From: Cytobacillus dafuensis
GTDB lineage: Bacteria; Bacillota; Bacilli; Bacillales; Cytobacillaceae
Assembly (NCBI RefSeq): GCF_007995155.1
Contig: NZ_CP042593.1
Location: 600,001 to 664,000, forward strand
Direction of reading: 5' to 3'
DNA length: 64,000 bases
The notes beneath the pieces were generated by a model that ran no database searches, had not been told where the DNA came from, and worked only from the letters and a program-made list of their open reading frames with translations. This document shows positions 43,761 through 53,021 of the stretch, piece after piece. Both the position numbers and the translations under genes were made by a program. How positions within the stretch are numbered: position 1 is the first letter of the stretch; each line of letters begins with the position of its first letter.

Positions 43761-43883
43761 CATACTGCTGAATAGATGGAATTTGAATATACGTGAATAC
43801 GCACGATAAATAAAGATATCTCGTATATTGACTATATGGTGTATACGTGATATACTTAGGATAATTAAGAAAAGGAGATGATG

Positions 43884-44666
43884 ATGTTGGTTATAAAAGA
43901 TGACGATAACACGTTAAACCGTATTGCCACTGCCCTTGAGGAAATTAATGTTACATTAAAGCAGATATTAGGAGAAAGAACTCCAAATTTACTGCAAAAT
44001 GTTCAGAATACTTCGTTTGGTTCACTTGAATTGGAATTTTTCTCAAATATTACTCAGGTATATGTGGAAGAAGAAAGAATTAAAGTCGAGAAGAACTTAA
44101 AGAGAAAGTCAGCCGTTCGAGTTTCAAATGAATTAGGAATACGTATGGTAAATTTCTTTAATAGGCATTTAACAAATTTAACCGCATTAACATATGATGG
44201 ATACATTCTTTTTAAGAAGGAAGATGAAAATAAAGCACTTTTCCGCTTTCAAACTGATCTAGGTTTTAATAGAGGCGAAGCCTATTACGATGCTATTAAG
44301 CATGGAGTGGAACTTGCTAAAAAATTGGGGGTACCAATTTCAAACCTTTTCTTCATGATTGGTTCAATTCATAACAGCATTGACAATTCTCATGTAAAAA
44401 AAATATTAGGTACTACTGATATTCCAGACAATTCAATATTACTTTCCCCTTCTTATCATGACTTATTGGTAAAGTACCTTAATGCTTATATTGAGTCTAT
44501 ACCGTATTTAGTTAATCCACATAAACAGATCTTTTTACTTACATCCTCTGTTCATCCTAACGTACTTGCGTGGGAGATTTTTAATAAGAACCAAAGTATT
44601 CCGCAAAATATTAAGTTTTTAGAGCCATCTGTTACAGAGTTGATTAAGACTCTTGAACTGATTTAA
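43884..44666 (+). CDS. Island protein of unknown function
   Basis: 260 residues with no signal peptide or membrane helix. The N-terminal 35 residues look like a coiled coil (NTLNRIATALEEINVTLKQI). The rest is a mixed alpha/beta domain with RFQTDLGFNRGEAYYDAIKH and a C-terminal part FLLTSSVHPNVLAWEIF. I do not recognise the family. Three ATG codons follow AAAGGAG; I use the third (43884) for its six-base spacing. A broken small gene follows. Position within the island array suggests cargo, possibly defence, but nothing in the sequence shows that. Confidence 0.7.
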   Translation: MLVIKDDDNTLNRIATALEEINVTLKQILGERTPNLLQNVQNTSFGSLELEFFSNITQVYVEEERIKVEKNLKRKSAVRVSNELGIRMVNFFNRHLTNLTALTYDGYILFKKEDENKALFRFQTDLGFNRGEAYYDAIKHGVELAKKLGVPISNLFFMIGSIHNSIDNSHVKKILGTTDIPDNSILLSPSYHDLLVKYLNAYIESIPYLVNPHKQIFLLTSSVHPNVLAWEIFNKNQSIPQNIKFLEPSVTELIKTLELI

Positions 44667-44680
44667 TGGGGGGAGCATAC

Positions 44681-44856
44681 GTGCAAAATTTCATGGCCAC
44701 TAATAAAGGTAAAAGATATAATGTATTTGAAAGAAATCTACTTGATGATTAGAAAATGAAGCAAAAAAATTAGCAAAAAATATGAATCGAACTATTGCGG
44801 GGATTAGTAAACAACTTGAAATAAGGATTGGTAAATACTGGACAAAAATTTTTTAA
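44681..44856 (+). pseudogene. Small protein gene broken by a one-base deletion
   Basis: MATNKGKRYNVFERNLLDD stops at TAG; restoring one base near 44748 continues LENEAKKLAKNMNRTIAGIS to TAA at 44856. About 55 residues originally, charged and helical. It is the second gene after 43884-44666 and probably its former partner. Confidence 0.6.
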
Positions 44857-44876
44857 TGAAGGAAAAGACTAAATTA

Positions 44877-44905
44877 AAAGCATGGACCTGTTGTCCATGC
44901 TTTTA
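44877..44905 (+). terminator. Terminator
   Basis: AAAAGCATGGAC/GTCCATGCTTTT stem with a CTGTT loop. Confidence 0.88.
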
Positions 44906-44965
44906 TGGTATTTAAATATAAGTTTAGGTTTAGCCATAAGTTTTCAATAATTAATCCCATTAAAC

Positions 44966-45123
44966 GATATGCTAACATATTTGCTAAAGTAATCAAGTGA
45001 AAATGGTAAATTACCGTTAAAGTTGTTACATCTCAGATTCTGCAAAACCTTAATATAACGCACTTTTTGCACATATCGTTAAAGATATTACACACTCTCA
45101 GCTTACGGGCGGCATGATGTAAT
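44966..45123. repeat. Right arm and attachment site 2
   Basis: TAACATATTTGCTAAAG, GGTAAATTACCGTTAAAG, GCACTTTTTGCACATATCG and then gggcggcatgatgtaat at 45107-45123. The same order of blocks occurs at 61064-61197 and 63627-63774. The arm contains paired and repeated GCTAA and GTTAA units, likely integrase arm sites. Confidence 0.8.
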
Positions 45124-45214
45124 TTAACATTAAAAATCCTTATATATCAGGGGTCTAAAGGCGAAAATATCATTTTAGGTGCCGAAAAGGTGCCTGAACC
45201 TTTTCGAATAAAAA

Positions 45215-45480
45215 TTAGAGGCTTCTCATTAGTTGAGCAAACTTTTGGGAAGCTTTTTTTTCTGTCTTTTGTAATGTGTAAATAAACTTGCGTTGTCGTT
45301 TCATCTTCTGTATGACCAAGTCGATCCATAATTTCAAGTAATTCAACACCAGCTTCTGTTAACAAAGAAGTATGCGTATGTCTTAATGTATGTGGTGTTA
45401 ACCGTTTGTTAATAGAAGTTGTTTTCTTTAACAAGCTTTCCTTCCGATTTTCTATTGTCTTAATAAATTTACCAATATGA
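45215..45480 (-). pseudogene. Tyrosine integrase remnant 3
   Basis: KRLTPHTLRHTHTSLLTEAG and EIMDRLGHTEDETTTQVYLH keep His-x-x-Arg, GH and the tyrosine, but the protein starts inside KFIKTIENRKESLLKKTTS with nothing before it, so only about 85 C-terminal residues are left. It differs in sequence from remnant 1 and the intact integrase, so it comes from a separate insertion. It starts just after attachment site 2. Confidence 0.82.
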
Positions 45481-45719
45481 GGAAAATGGGTTAAAAACCA
45501 GCAAAATAATAATATTTATTTTTATCATAGGCCATAAATTTTTTTCTTGAATAAACGCGAAATCCCTGTTGAATTTCTTTACCATATAAGTCAAAAATCA
45601 CGAGAATAATAAACAAAAAAGTCAAAATTTCCTATATTAATAGCAAGAAGATTAAAGTAGTATGATACCTGTAGTTTAGAATTTTCAAAATAAAACAAAA
45701 GAGAGGAGTAAATTTTACA

Positions 45720-48521
45720 GTGAAATTTAAAGTATTTATCCATTTGTTGCTAGGGATTATGTTGGTTTTATCTACTGTTTCTCCAGAAATTGTCCTAGGA
45801 AAAGGGAATGATAGGAGCAGTTCTACTAAAGTAGAGGCAGAGACATCACAATTGCCGGATCAAAATGCGAAACAGTTAATAAACGAGGCAATGGAACAAA
45901 TTGAAGCATTTCCGGAACCTCAGGAAGTTCCCAAAAATCATAAACGAGTAGAATACGCGCTTTTTGAATTACAAGCTGCTGTTGACGGCAATTTTGAAAC
46001 AAACAATGCGATAAAGTCCTCAGAGTTTTTTGACCACAGCCTGAACTCATTGAACATCCTTGAAAACCACCCTCAGACTCCATCAGATAAAATAGACCCA
46101 GTCATAGATAAAGTTATTTCAGCAAACAGAATTGTTACCGATAAGCTTCTGACATTGCTTGAAAGCAATACAGAAATGTTTGATAAAAAAGTTCAAAAAC
46201 TGTTAGAGGAAGCCCATAAGGACTATGAAAAAGGCGTAGATTTTGAAACTAAAAATAACAGACAACAATCGATTCATTTTTACAAAAAAGCATGGACAAG
46301 CGCTCAAGAGCTAAAAGAAAAAGCAAAGCGAATTCTTGACTCGGATGGGGACGGTTTGCTGGATGAAGTAGAAAAGAAGTTAGGAACTAACCTGCAGGAA
46401 AAGGATACCGATCATGACGGATTGCTGGATGGATTTGAAATTTTACAGCAATATACCTCTCCGCTTAAGAAAGATACAAATAATGATGGGACGCCTGATG
46501 GGGAAGAGGATACCGATCAAGACGGTTTAAATAATTTCCAAGAACAAAAAGCGGGCACTAATCCGGTCTTAAAGGATAGTGATGCAGACGGTTTGGATGA
46601 TCATTTTGAATTAGTGGAATTCGGTACCTCCCCATTATTGAAGGATACCGATCATGACGGGTTGGACGATGCCGGTGAATATCATGCTGGAAGCGATCCT
46701 CATAAAAATGATTCGGACCATGACCGGCTATATGATGGGCTTGAAAGCTTTACCCAAACCTTTACCGAAAAAGAATCAGGTGTAGTCCTTGAAATCAGCG
46801 GAATAGGGGATCTATCACGAGCTGTTAAATTGATCAATGTTTCAGATCAAGTGATTTTCCAAGATGTTCCCGGAGCTGTTTCAGAGTTTGTTGATATTTC
46901 TTTAAATCAGGAATTTGAACACGCAACAGTTAAGATCCCGATTGAAAAAAGCGACATCCCGAATGGCGACCTTGAAAGTGTGAAGATGTATATTTATGAT
47001 AAAGAAAAGCACACATTCACCCCACTTGAAAAACAAAAAGTGGACGCTGAAAAGGGATATATCATCGGAGAAACGACTCAATTTTCCGTCTTTACGCTTA
47101 TCTATACACCTCAGTGGGAAGAGGCACAGCAAAATGAAGCTAGCAGTATAAAGACAAGCGCAGCCGGTTTATCCTACACCATTACCAATGATCCGGAAGT
47201 CGACGATTCGGATGGAGATGGATTGACTGATGAAGAGGAATTGTCCTATGGAACGCTGGTGTATTACCATGATTCGGATATGGATGGCCTGGATGATGGA
47301 AATGAACTGGATATGGGATTCAATCCATTTGAAGAAAATGCAGACGGGGATTCATTTACGGATCTTGAAGAGTTTAATAACAAAACTGACCCAGATATCT
47401 ACGACAAGGAATGGACCGATTATATTCAGGAACTGCTGCTAGGGGCGTCGGTGAACGAATTTGCTTCAACACTGGTCGATTGGGGCTGGATGGACGAGGA
47501 AACCTATGACTCTGTTGCCTTCCTGCTTGGGCAATTGGTTGCGGGGTACCTTGCGTATGGGGATATCGTTGAAGCTGCAGCTGAATTCACTCAAGCAGAT
47601 GTCGGTGCTGGATTGTTCGCCCTCTTTGGCTTTATTCCGGCTGTCGGTGATATTGGAAAGACCGTTGAAAAAGTCGTGAATTTCGTTAAACGGGTACCTA
47701 AAAACATCATCGCTGGGACCTATGAGATGATTCTTAAAAACTTTGCTGATCAACCAAAATTATTCTCAGCTATCCTTGATGCCATAACAGGCGGAGCATC
47801 TAAACAATTAAGAGATATGGGCTCTTCTGATAAAATGATAGCCCAGCTAGGGAAGAATGGAAATGATCTTAAACGAATAGCGAAGCTAACAAGAGCCAAA
47901 TTTGGTGACGAAACACTTAATGCGGCGCAAAAAGCAATCATTGACCGGAAGATTCGCGATCACTGGGGAACCAATCTGACCGCCAGAAAAAGAGCGGAAG
48001 CGTTTGGTACCGAAGCGGCCATTTGGTACTACGAACTGCTGGGGTATAAGCTTTTATATGCCCAGCGGGATAAAGATCCAAGGGTGAAGGCGCGCACGGG
48101 TCCAGATATTATCATGAAAACCCCATCCGGCGAGCTATTCATCATTGAAGCCAAAGGCTCCTACTCTAAAAACGGGAAGTTGAATGATGGCAAAAAACGA
48201 GGGGTGCGCTTGGCCTCAAAAGTCAGCGGGCAATACCGTCTATATTTATCGAGGGAATGGTTGACAACCAACAGCGAAAGGTACATGGATAAATTTGAAG
48301 ATGCTATCCGAAACAATACCATATCCCCAGAAGAGAAAGAGGCCTATGATCTATTAAAAGATGTGATTGATAATGGGGCATCCTACAAGAGTTCAGTTGT
48401 GTATGGAGGTATTCGGGATGCCAAGTCTGTCATCGAGGCGGGGAAAGAAATGGATGACTACCTCGAAAACATTCTTAAGGATACCGACGCAATTGATTTT
48501 ATTTTAATTCACAGCATTTAA
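45720..48521 (+). CDS. Secreted calcium-repeat protein with C-terminal nuclease toxin domain
   Basis: 933 residues. Signal peptide (about 1-27), helical region (about 45-205), then thrombospondin type 3-like calcium repeats at about 207-340 (DSDGDGLLDEVEKKLG, DTDHDGLLDGFEI and others) and about 480-545, with a beta domain between. A glycine-rich hydrophobic stretch, LFGFIPAVGDIGKTVEKVVN, resembles pre-toxin regions of polymorphic toxins. The C-terminus (about 790-815) has GPDIIMKTPSGELFIIEAKG, an Asp ... Glu-x-Lys PD-(D/E)XK nuclease core. The start is GTG 45720 behind GAGAGGAG. A probable immunity gene follows 65 bp on. Confidence 0.82.
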   Translation: MKFKVFIHLLLGIMLVLSTVSPEIVLGKGNDRSSSTKVEAETSQLPDQNAKQLINEAMEQIEAFPEPQEVPKNHKRVEYALFELQAAVDGNFETNNAIKSSEFFDHSLNSLNILENHPQTPSDKIDPVIDKVISANRIVTDKLLTLLESNTEMFDKKVQKLLEEAHKDYEKGVDFETKNNRQQSIHFYKKAWTSAQELKEKAKRILDSDGDGLLDEVEKKLGTNLQEKDTDHDGLLDGFEILQQYTSPLKKDTNNDGTPDGEEDTDQDGLNNFQEQKAGTNPVLKDSDADGLDDHFELVEFGTSPLLKDTDHDGLDDAGEYHAGSDPHKNDSDHDRLYDGLESFTQTFTEKESGVVLEISGIGDLSRAVKLINVSDQVIFQDVPGAVSEFVDISLNQEFEHATVKIPIEKSDIPNGDLESVKMYIYDKEKHTFTPLEKQKVDAEKGYIIGETTQFSVFTLIYTPQWEEAQQNEASSIKTSAAGLSYTITNDPEVDDSDGDGLTDEEELSYGTLVYYHDSDMDGLDDGNELDMGFNPFEENADGDSFTDLEEFNNKTDPDIYDKEWTDYIQELLLGASVNEFASTLVDWGWMDEETYDSVAFLLGQLVAGYLAYGDIVEAAAEFTQADVGAGLFALFGFIPAVGDIGKTVEKVVNFVKRVPKNIIAGTYEMILKNFADQPKLFSAILDAITGGASKQLRDMGSSDKMIAQLGKNGNDLKRIAKLTRAKFGDETLNAAQKAIIDRKIRDHWGTNLTARKRAEAFGTEAAIWYYELLGYKLLYAQRDKDPRVKARTGPDIIMKTPSGELFIIEAKGSYSKNGKLNDGKKRGVRLASKVSGQYRLYLSREWLTTNSERYMDKFEDAIRNNTISPEEKEAYDLLKDVIDNGASYKSSVVYGGIRDAKSVIEAGKEMDDYLENILKDTDAIDFILIHSI

Positions 48522-48586
48522 ACGAAGATTTAAGCAGGAAGGAAGGAGAAGCTCCTTCTTTTCCTGCATTTGTGAGGTGATCATAT

Positions 48587-49201
48587 ATGTCCAAAGAAAT
48601 AAAAATAGATGCCAACAAGCTGAGTCAAAAGGTTGAGTTTCTCGATTCAGTTGGCTTGAAGTCGTGGTCTGATTACGAGGCATATGCAAGATGTTTATCT
48701 TTTTTTGATGAAAAAGAAAAAGCCGCAGAGTATTTTATAGAGGCAGCGAAGCTTATTGAAAAACCAATAGCTGTCTTTGAAAAGAAGAACCAAAAAGAAT
48801 ACAGCCGTTTAAAATTGGTTCAAGCCAATTATTACCGCCTGGCAGGGGAGAGAGAGAAAAGTATGCAACAATATAGAGAACTCTCGAACCTGCTGGAGGA
48901 CTTATTTCATTATGGTGGGGACAAAGAACAAAGTGAAGGAGTGTTAACAAATCTCAGTTATTGCCATTTCTTTCTTTCAGACTACGAGAAGTCGATCTTT
49001 TTTGGAAAGAGGGTAAAAGAATGGGTTCCAATCTCACTGGGTTTTTCAGAAGGAATTTTCTATGATGATCAAGTAAGAATCGAAGCCACAATGGTCGATG
49101 TAATAGAAGACTTCAAAAGAGAAAAAAGTCTGCTTTATTATACAGGAGCAGAGGTTTCATTGTGGGACTGGTATGAGATTGGGAAAGATTTGCTAGAATG
49201 A
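48587..49201 (+). CDS. Probable immunity protein for the nuclease toxin
   Basis: 204 residues, no signal peptide, all-helical with TPR-like spacing: WSDYEAYARCLSFFDEKEKA, YYRLAGEREKSMQQYRELSN, LSYCHFFLSDYEKSIFFGKR. Acidic, as expected for a nuclease inhibitor. It lies immediately behind the toxin on the same strand with AGGTGA before ATG 48587. The role is inferred from position; the family is not one I can name. Confidence 0.65.
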   Translation: MSKEIKIDANKLSQKVEFLDSVGLKSWSDYEAYARCLSFFDEKEKAAEYFIEAAKLIEKPIAVFEKKNQKEYSRLKLVQANYYRLAGEREKSMQQYRELSNLLEDLFHYGGDKEQSEGVLTNLSYCHFFLSDYEKSIFFGKRVKEWVPISLGFSEGIFYDDQVRIEATMVDVIEDFKREKSLLYYTGAEVSLWDWYEIGKDLLE

Positions 49202-49332
49202 TTTCTGCTGATTCTTTTTATTGGCCCAAAGGGAGTTTAGTTGGACAAATTAACTATTATTTTCAGCAGGACCTGCAAAGTTATCAAGCTGGATTTAAAG
49301 AAGGTAGTTTTATAAATCAAGTAGAAAATTAA
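49198..49332 (+). CDS. Small 44-residue reading frame coupled to the immunity gene
   Basis: ATG 49198 overlaps the immunity stop (ATGA). It translates MISADSFYWPKGSLVGQINY, then YFQQDLQSYQAGFKEGSFIN. The sequence looks like protein rather than random DNA. It ends 12 bases before attachment site 3, so it may be a gene whose 3' part was cut off by recombination at that site. Confidence 0.4.
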   Translation: MISADSFYWPKGSLVGQINYYFQQDLQSYQAGFKEGSFINQVEN

Positions 49333-49344
49333 AATTAGAGCTTT

Positions 49345-49363
49345 CGGCATGATGTAATTTAAC
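49345..49363 (+). other. Attachment site 3
   Basis: cggcatgatgtaatttaac, identical over these 19 bases to site 2 with its flank (except that site 2 has an extra ggg). The preceding right arm is not visible. Confidence 0.7.
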
Positions 49364-49445
49364 TATTCATCTTTGAGATTATGGTTAAGTGCTTTTTTCG
49401 ACCAACCTAAGAACTGGACAAGTAAATGATTTATTTCTCAAATAT

Positions 49446-49479
49446 AGACTACTTCCTAAAAATAGGGGGTAGTCTTTTC
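49446..49479. terminator. Terminator-like hairpin
   Basis: AGACTAC/GTAGTCT around TTCCTAAAAATAGGGG, itself partly paired, followed by TTTTC. Confidence 0.6.
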
Positions 49480-49506
49480 AGTAGTAAATTATCATTAAAT
49501 TTAAAT

Positions 49507-49553
49507 AAAAAAGGAATCTAATCTATTTTGCTTAGAGTAGATTCCTTTTTTAT
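49507..49553. terminator. phoX terminator
   Basis: AAGGAATCTA/TAGATTCCTT stem with A-run and T-run flanks, just after the phoX stop on the minus strand. Confidence 0.85.
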
Positions 49554-49568
49554 TTTATTATTAGCAAG

Positions 49569-51341
49569 TTATTGATTGTCTTTAATATCTTTTCCGTTAT
49601 TGCCAAGAGAAGGCAGACCAGAAATATAACCTACATTTCCTGGGCTTTGAGAACCAGCCATTAGATAAGTAAAACCATTTAAGTTATCAATTGCTTGGAT
49701 ACCTGTTACTTCTCCGCCATCAGGAGCGGAAAGAATACGTGACAGTTTCTTTGTATCAACATTATAAGCCCAACCAAAGTTGTTGACATGATTGCCGCCA
49801 TCCTCTGCAATAAATAAAGTTCTCATTTTTTCAGAGTATACGATATTATCAGGGTTAGCAATTTTATCAACGTTTGCTTTGTTACCATCCTCATCCTTCA
49901 CAGGGAGGTCTTCTCCCATTAGCAGACCAGCCATTTCATTTGCTACATATTTACTGTCAATTTTATTTCCGTCACCGTCTTTTTGATTTTCAGCTAAATT
50001 CAGTTCATAGATGCCGCCAGCATTAATTTTAGGGACATGAATATCATCTGTAGGATCAGTAGGATTTGCTGTCATTCCACCGCTAATTGTAGACATGGTC
50101 ATATATAATTTGTTATCAGCCTTATTCATTTCTACTGTTTCCATTTTGTTGAATTCAGCTGTTGCTCCTTGAAGGGCCCCATAACGGCGTGATTCTAGGA
50201 AGGCTGCTGCTTTTTCCATTCCAGGTTTAACCTTTAACCATTCATCTCTTCCGCCTGCTTTTGTTCTTGTGAATCCATTTGCTTTTGCGTATTCTGCATT
50301 TGTAGTAGTTTCAAAGATATCACTGAATTTTGTGCTTTGCGCTAATTCCTTAATTTCTTTATCAGTAGCGTGACCTAATTTAATCCATTCTAACTTCGCG
50401 GACCCGCCATTTTCTTCACCTGTTTGAATCCATTTTGCCGCATATAAAGAACCTGCTGATAAGTTTTTAGCCTGATCAGCGACATACATAAATGCCATAG
50501 TGTAGCTGCCGTCATCACCAAAGTAAACAGTACGATTATCTGGTGCTACTTTTACATTTTCAATGGAAAGACGCCCCATACTATAATGTTTTACTGCAGT
50601 AGCTTTACCTTTTTCATCAATTGAGACTTCTGGAACATAGCCGTATAGATAAGGATTACCAATGGCAGTTGGATCTTGATAATAATTACGTGCAAACTGG
50701 GTAACGGAAGATTTTTCAGGATTTGCTTCATGTGCTTTTGCATCAGGCTCATATTCCTCGCTGCCTAAATGTGTATTCCATGGAGATAAGGAACCTGCGC
50801 AAGGAGTCCAAATTCCGCCATCAGCTGAAAAATCAATTGGGGTAATATCTGTAACAGTTAATTCTCCAGTTTCTTTATTTTGTTCTACTGTATTTAACAT
50901 CATCGTTTCGGACATGTTTCCTAGTTCACTAGAAGGCAGACTTTCATAATGATTCACCATATATAATTTTCCATTTACCTTTAAAAGAGTGTTACTATCT
51001 GGAGCAGAAGAAATATAAGGTGTACCATCAGCTTTTGTAATCATCTTTCCATTTACATCGTAAGTCGCACCTGCAATTTTCCCGTTAATCACTTCACCAG
51101 GTGTGAACAAGGACTTATATTCAAGAGGCAAAGTTTGTTGAGTACCATTTTTGTATGTAACTTTAACGGATGCTTCACTGTACATTTTGGAACGTTCTTC
51201 ATTCGTGTCAGGAGCTGCCATTCCTATAAACTCTACTTTTTCTACTGGAATGTTTTTACTAGATTCGGCAAATACATTCGCAGCTGTTGGGAATAGAACA
51301 GCTAAACTCAATAATGGAGCAACATATTTTACTTTTTTCAT
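49569..51341 (-). CDS. phoX: PhoX-family alkaline phosphatase (DUF839)
   Basis: 590 residues. A Sec-type signal MKKVKYVAPLLSLAVLFPTA ends AFA at about 25; there is no twin-arginine motif, unlike many PhoX proteins. WTPCAGSLSPWNTHLGSEEY, VYFGDDGSYTMAFMYVADQA and IVYSEKMRTLFIAEDGGNHV fit the iron/calcium-dependent PhoX beta-propeller, including the active-site Cys region. It would release phosphate from organic esters outside the cell. GGAGG precedes the start. It lies between attachment sites 3 and 4, so it appears to be island cargo; no PHO box is certain. Confidence 0.87.
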   Translation of the reverse strand: MKKVKYVAPLLSLAVLFPTAANVFAESSKNIPVEKVEFIGMAAPDTNEERSKMYSEASVKVTYKNGTQQTLPLEYKSLFTPGEVINGKIAGATYDVNGKMITKADGTPYISSAPDSNTLLKVNGKLYMVNHYESLPSSELGNMSETMMLNTVEQNKETGELTVTDITPIDFSADGGIWTPCAGSLSPWNTHLGSEEYEPDAKAHEANPEKSSVTQFARNYYQDPTAIGNPYLYGYVPEVSIDEKGKATAVKHYSMGRLSIENVKVAPDNRTVYFGDDGSYTMAFMYVADQAKNLSAGSLYAAKWIQTGEENGGSAKLEWIKLGHATDKEIKELAQSTKFSDIFETTTNAEYAKANGFTRTKAGGRDEWLKVKPGMEKAAAFLESRRYGALQGATAEFNKMETVEMNKADNKLYMTMSTISGGMTANPTDPTDDIHVPKINAGGIYELNLAENQKDGDGNKIDSKYVANEMAGLLMGEDLPVKDEDGNKANVDKIANPDNIVYSEKMRTLFIAEDGGNHVNNFGWAYNVDTKKLSRILSAPDGGEVTGIQAIDNLNGFTYLMAGSQSPGNVGYISGLPSLGNNGKDIKDNQ

Positions 51342-52046
51342 ATTAATACCTCCGTTTTATTCATTTTTTTGAAAGTTCAATTTAATTATAGAAAAGCAAT
51401 GTAAAGTTAGCGTGGTGAAAGTATAAATATTGTAGAATGAAGCAAAAACAGGATTTTTGGTCTATTTTTTTGAAGGAATGCCTCAAATTTTTTGTGATTT
51501 TAATGAAAAACATGAGTGAATGTAGTGCTAATAGAATAGGGTTGTTAGAATCATAGGGATAAAATCATGAGTAATGTTGAAATATTTCCTTTACTTATCT
51601 TTGCAAAGCAATTGAAAGTGGTTTAATAATCTCTAAGTATTTTTGATTAGTAGTCTATAAGAAATATAAGAGAAGGTAAGAGGGGTTTGGGGATCTCGAA
51701 AAGAATGTAATCGACCTCAAAAGGAAAAAAGTCCAATGGAAGGATGAGATGGAGGCGAACAGTGCCAGGCACTGTTCGCATTGATCTTCTTCACTCTACG
51801 CCAAAACAAGCTTAAAGAAGTGGGCGGAGTAGGATCGTCTACTGATTTAATAAGGGTTGTTTCTTCAGCTTGATATTTTATGTTCGTCCTTTTACAAAGT
51901 CACCTGTACTATACTTTTTATTAAACAAGACCATTGATGCTATAAATGTTAGGTATTTACACAATTTTGCATAGACAATCATCTAAAACTTTTACAGTTT
52001 AATATAATGGTTTTAAATTTATTAAGTAATTAAAGGAGAGATATTT
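51342..52046. other. Long intergenic region upstream of phoX
   Basis: About 700 bp without a gene. The only clear structure is the palindrome at 51755-51779. A TATAAT-like TATAATTAAA lies on the minus strand about 50 bp before phoX, a possible -10 without a clear -35. Confidence 0.5.
51755..51779. repeat. Palindrome with GTGCCAGGCAC core
   Basis: GCGAACAGTG CCAGG CACTGTTCGC, a perfect 10-bp stem with a five-base centre and no T-tract. Same core as the element at 2264-2346. Confidence 0.7.
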
Positions 52047-52664
52047 ATGCAGTATCACTTTTATCCTTTTCGACCTCATGGTGATCCTATGTTCCAAGAT
52101 GTTCCTCCTGCAAGCGGCTCCTATTATGTACCTGGATCTTATTCTGTACCTAGCTCCTTTTATGTACCAACCTATTCTGTACCTGGCAACTATTCTAAAC
52201 CCGGCTCCTATTACGTACCTAGATCTTATTCTGTACCTGGATGTAAAAAATGCAGGGATCTCCCACCAATAGATGTTGAGAGCTTGCCAATTGACGTCTC
52301 TACTGAGATGGAGTATGTTGACGAATGGGACATTCATAACAGGCAGCCACTTGTGGTGACGTGGCCGGGATCTCTCCGCAGGGGCGATTGTACGATGGAG
52401 GATAGAAAGCTTACCCTCTTTCCTGACGGAAGGGCCGTGTGGTATGCTCGAGTGAAGTCAAGTGGTTCAGGTGATGCATGGGTATTTTACGGTGGAATCT
52501 CTCTTAAAGACAGAAACGGCGCTGTACTTTGGACTAGTCCAAAGCTCGTAGGACCCCAAAATATGCCGGAAGACCGTTGGATAGAATGGAACCAGGAGTT
52601 CCCCTACCCAAAAGTTTGGTTTAGACATTTTGGCAAAGCAACAATTCACAAGCCGCACTGCTGA
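52047..52664 (+). CDS. Tyr/Pro/Ser-repeat protein with C-terminal DUF6294-like domain
   Basis: 205 residues. Residues about 23-65 are imperfect repeats of SYYVPGSYSVP type. The C-terminal domain, GDCTMEDRKLTLFPDGRAVW then GDAWVFYGGISLKDRNGAVL, is beta-rich and resembles DUF6294. Two Cys (CKKC) link the parts. No signal peptide. Repeats of this kind are found in spore-coat or surface proteins, but that is only a resemblance. AGGAGAGA precedes ATG 52047. It lies just before attachment site 4. Confidence 0.65.
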   Translation: MQYHFYPFRPHGDPMFQDVPPASGSYYVPGSYSVPSSFYVPTYSVPGNYSKPGSYYVPRSYSVPGCKKCRDLPPIDVESLPIDVSTEMEYVDEWDIHNRQPLVVTWPGSLRRGDCTMEDRKLTLFPDGRAVWYARVKSSGSGDAWVFYGGISLKDRNGAVLWTSPKLVGPQNMPEDRWIEWNQEFPYPKVWFRHFGKATIHKPHC

Positions 52665-52909
52665 CACAACGATAGTCGTTACTTCTGGGATGCACACTTA
52701 TAGGTTTTGCCTAAAAACATGGAATAAGAGCTGATAGCTGTGTAAAAGGTAAAGAAAAGTCTCCTCACCCAATGCTCATAAAAATGCTCTTAATTATGCT
52801 CATAGGTATTTTTTCTCCTGTTGTAAAATATTTTAAGTGAAAAATGAAAACCCTATAATATCAATGATTCTATAGATATATTTATACCTATTATTTACCT
52901 TGATGAATT

Positions 52910-52925
52910 GGCGGCATGATGTAAT
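52910..52925 (+). other. Attachment site 4
   Basis: ggcggcatgatgtaat, followed by CCTTGATATGACTGGGTT and the left arm seen after groEL (about 42735-42820), nearly identical over more than 80 bp. The intact integrase lies directly behind it. Confidence 0.82.
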
Positions 52926-53021
52926 AACGCCCTCAAACCCTTGATATGACTGGGTTTTGTAGTAAGATGAGAGTGGTTTGCTAACATTTTGCTAACATTG
53001 AGGTAAATTAACGGAGGCTTC

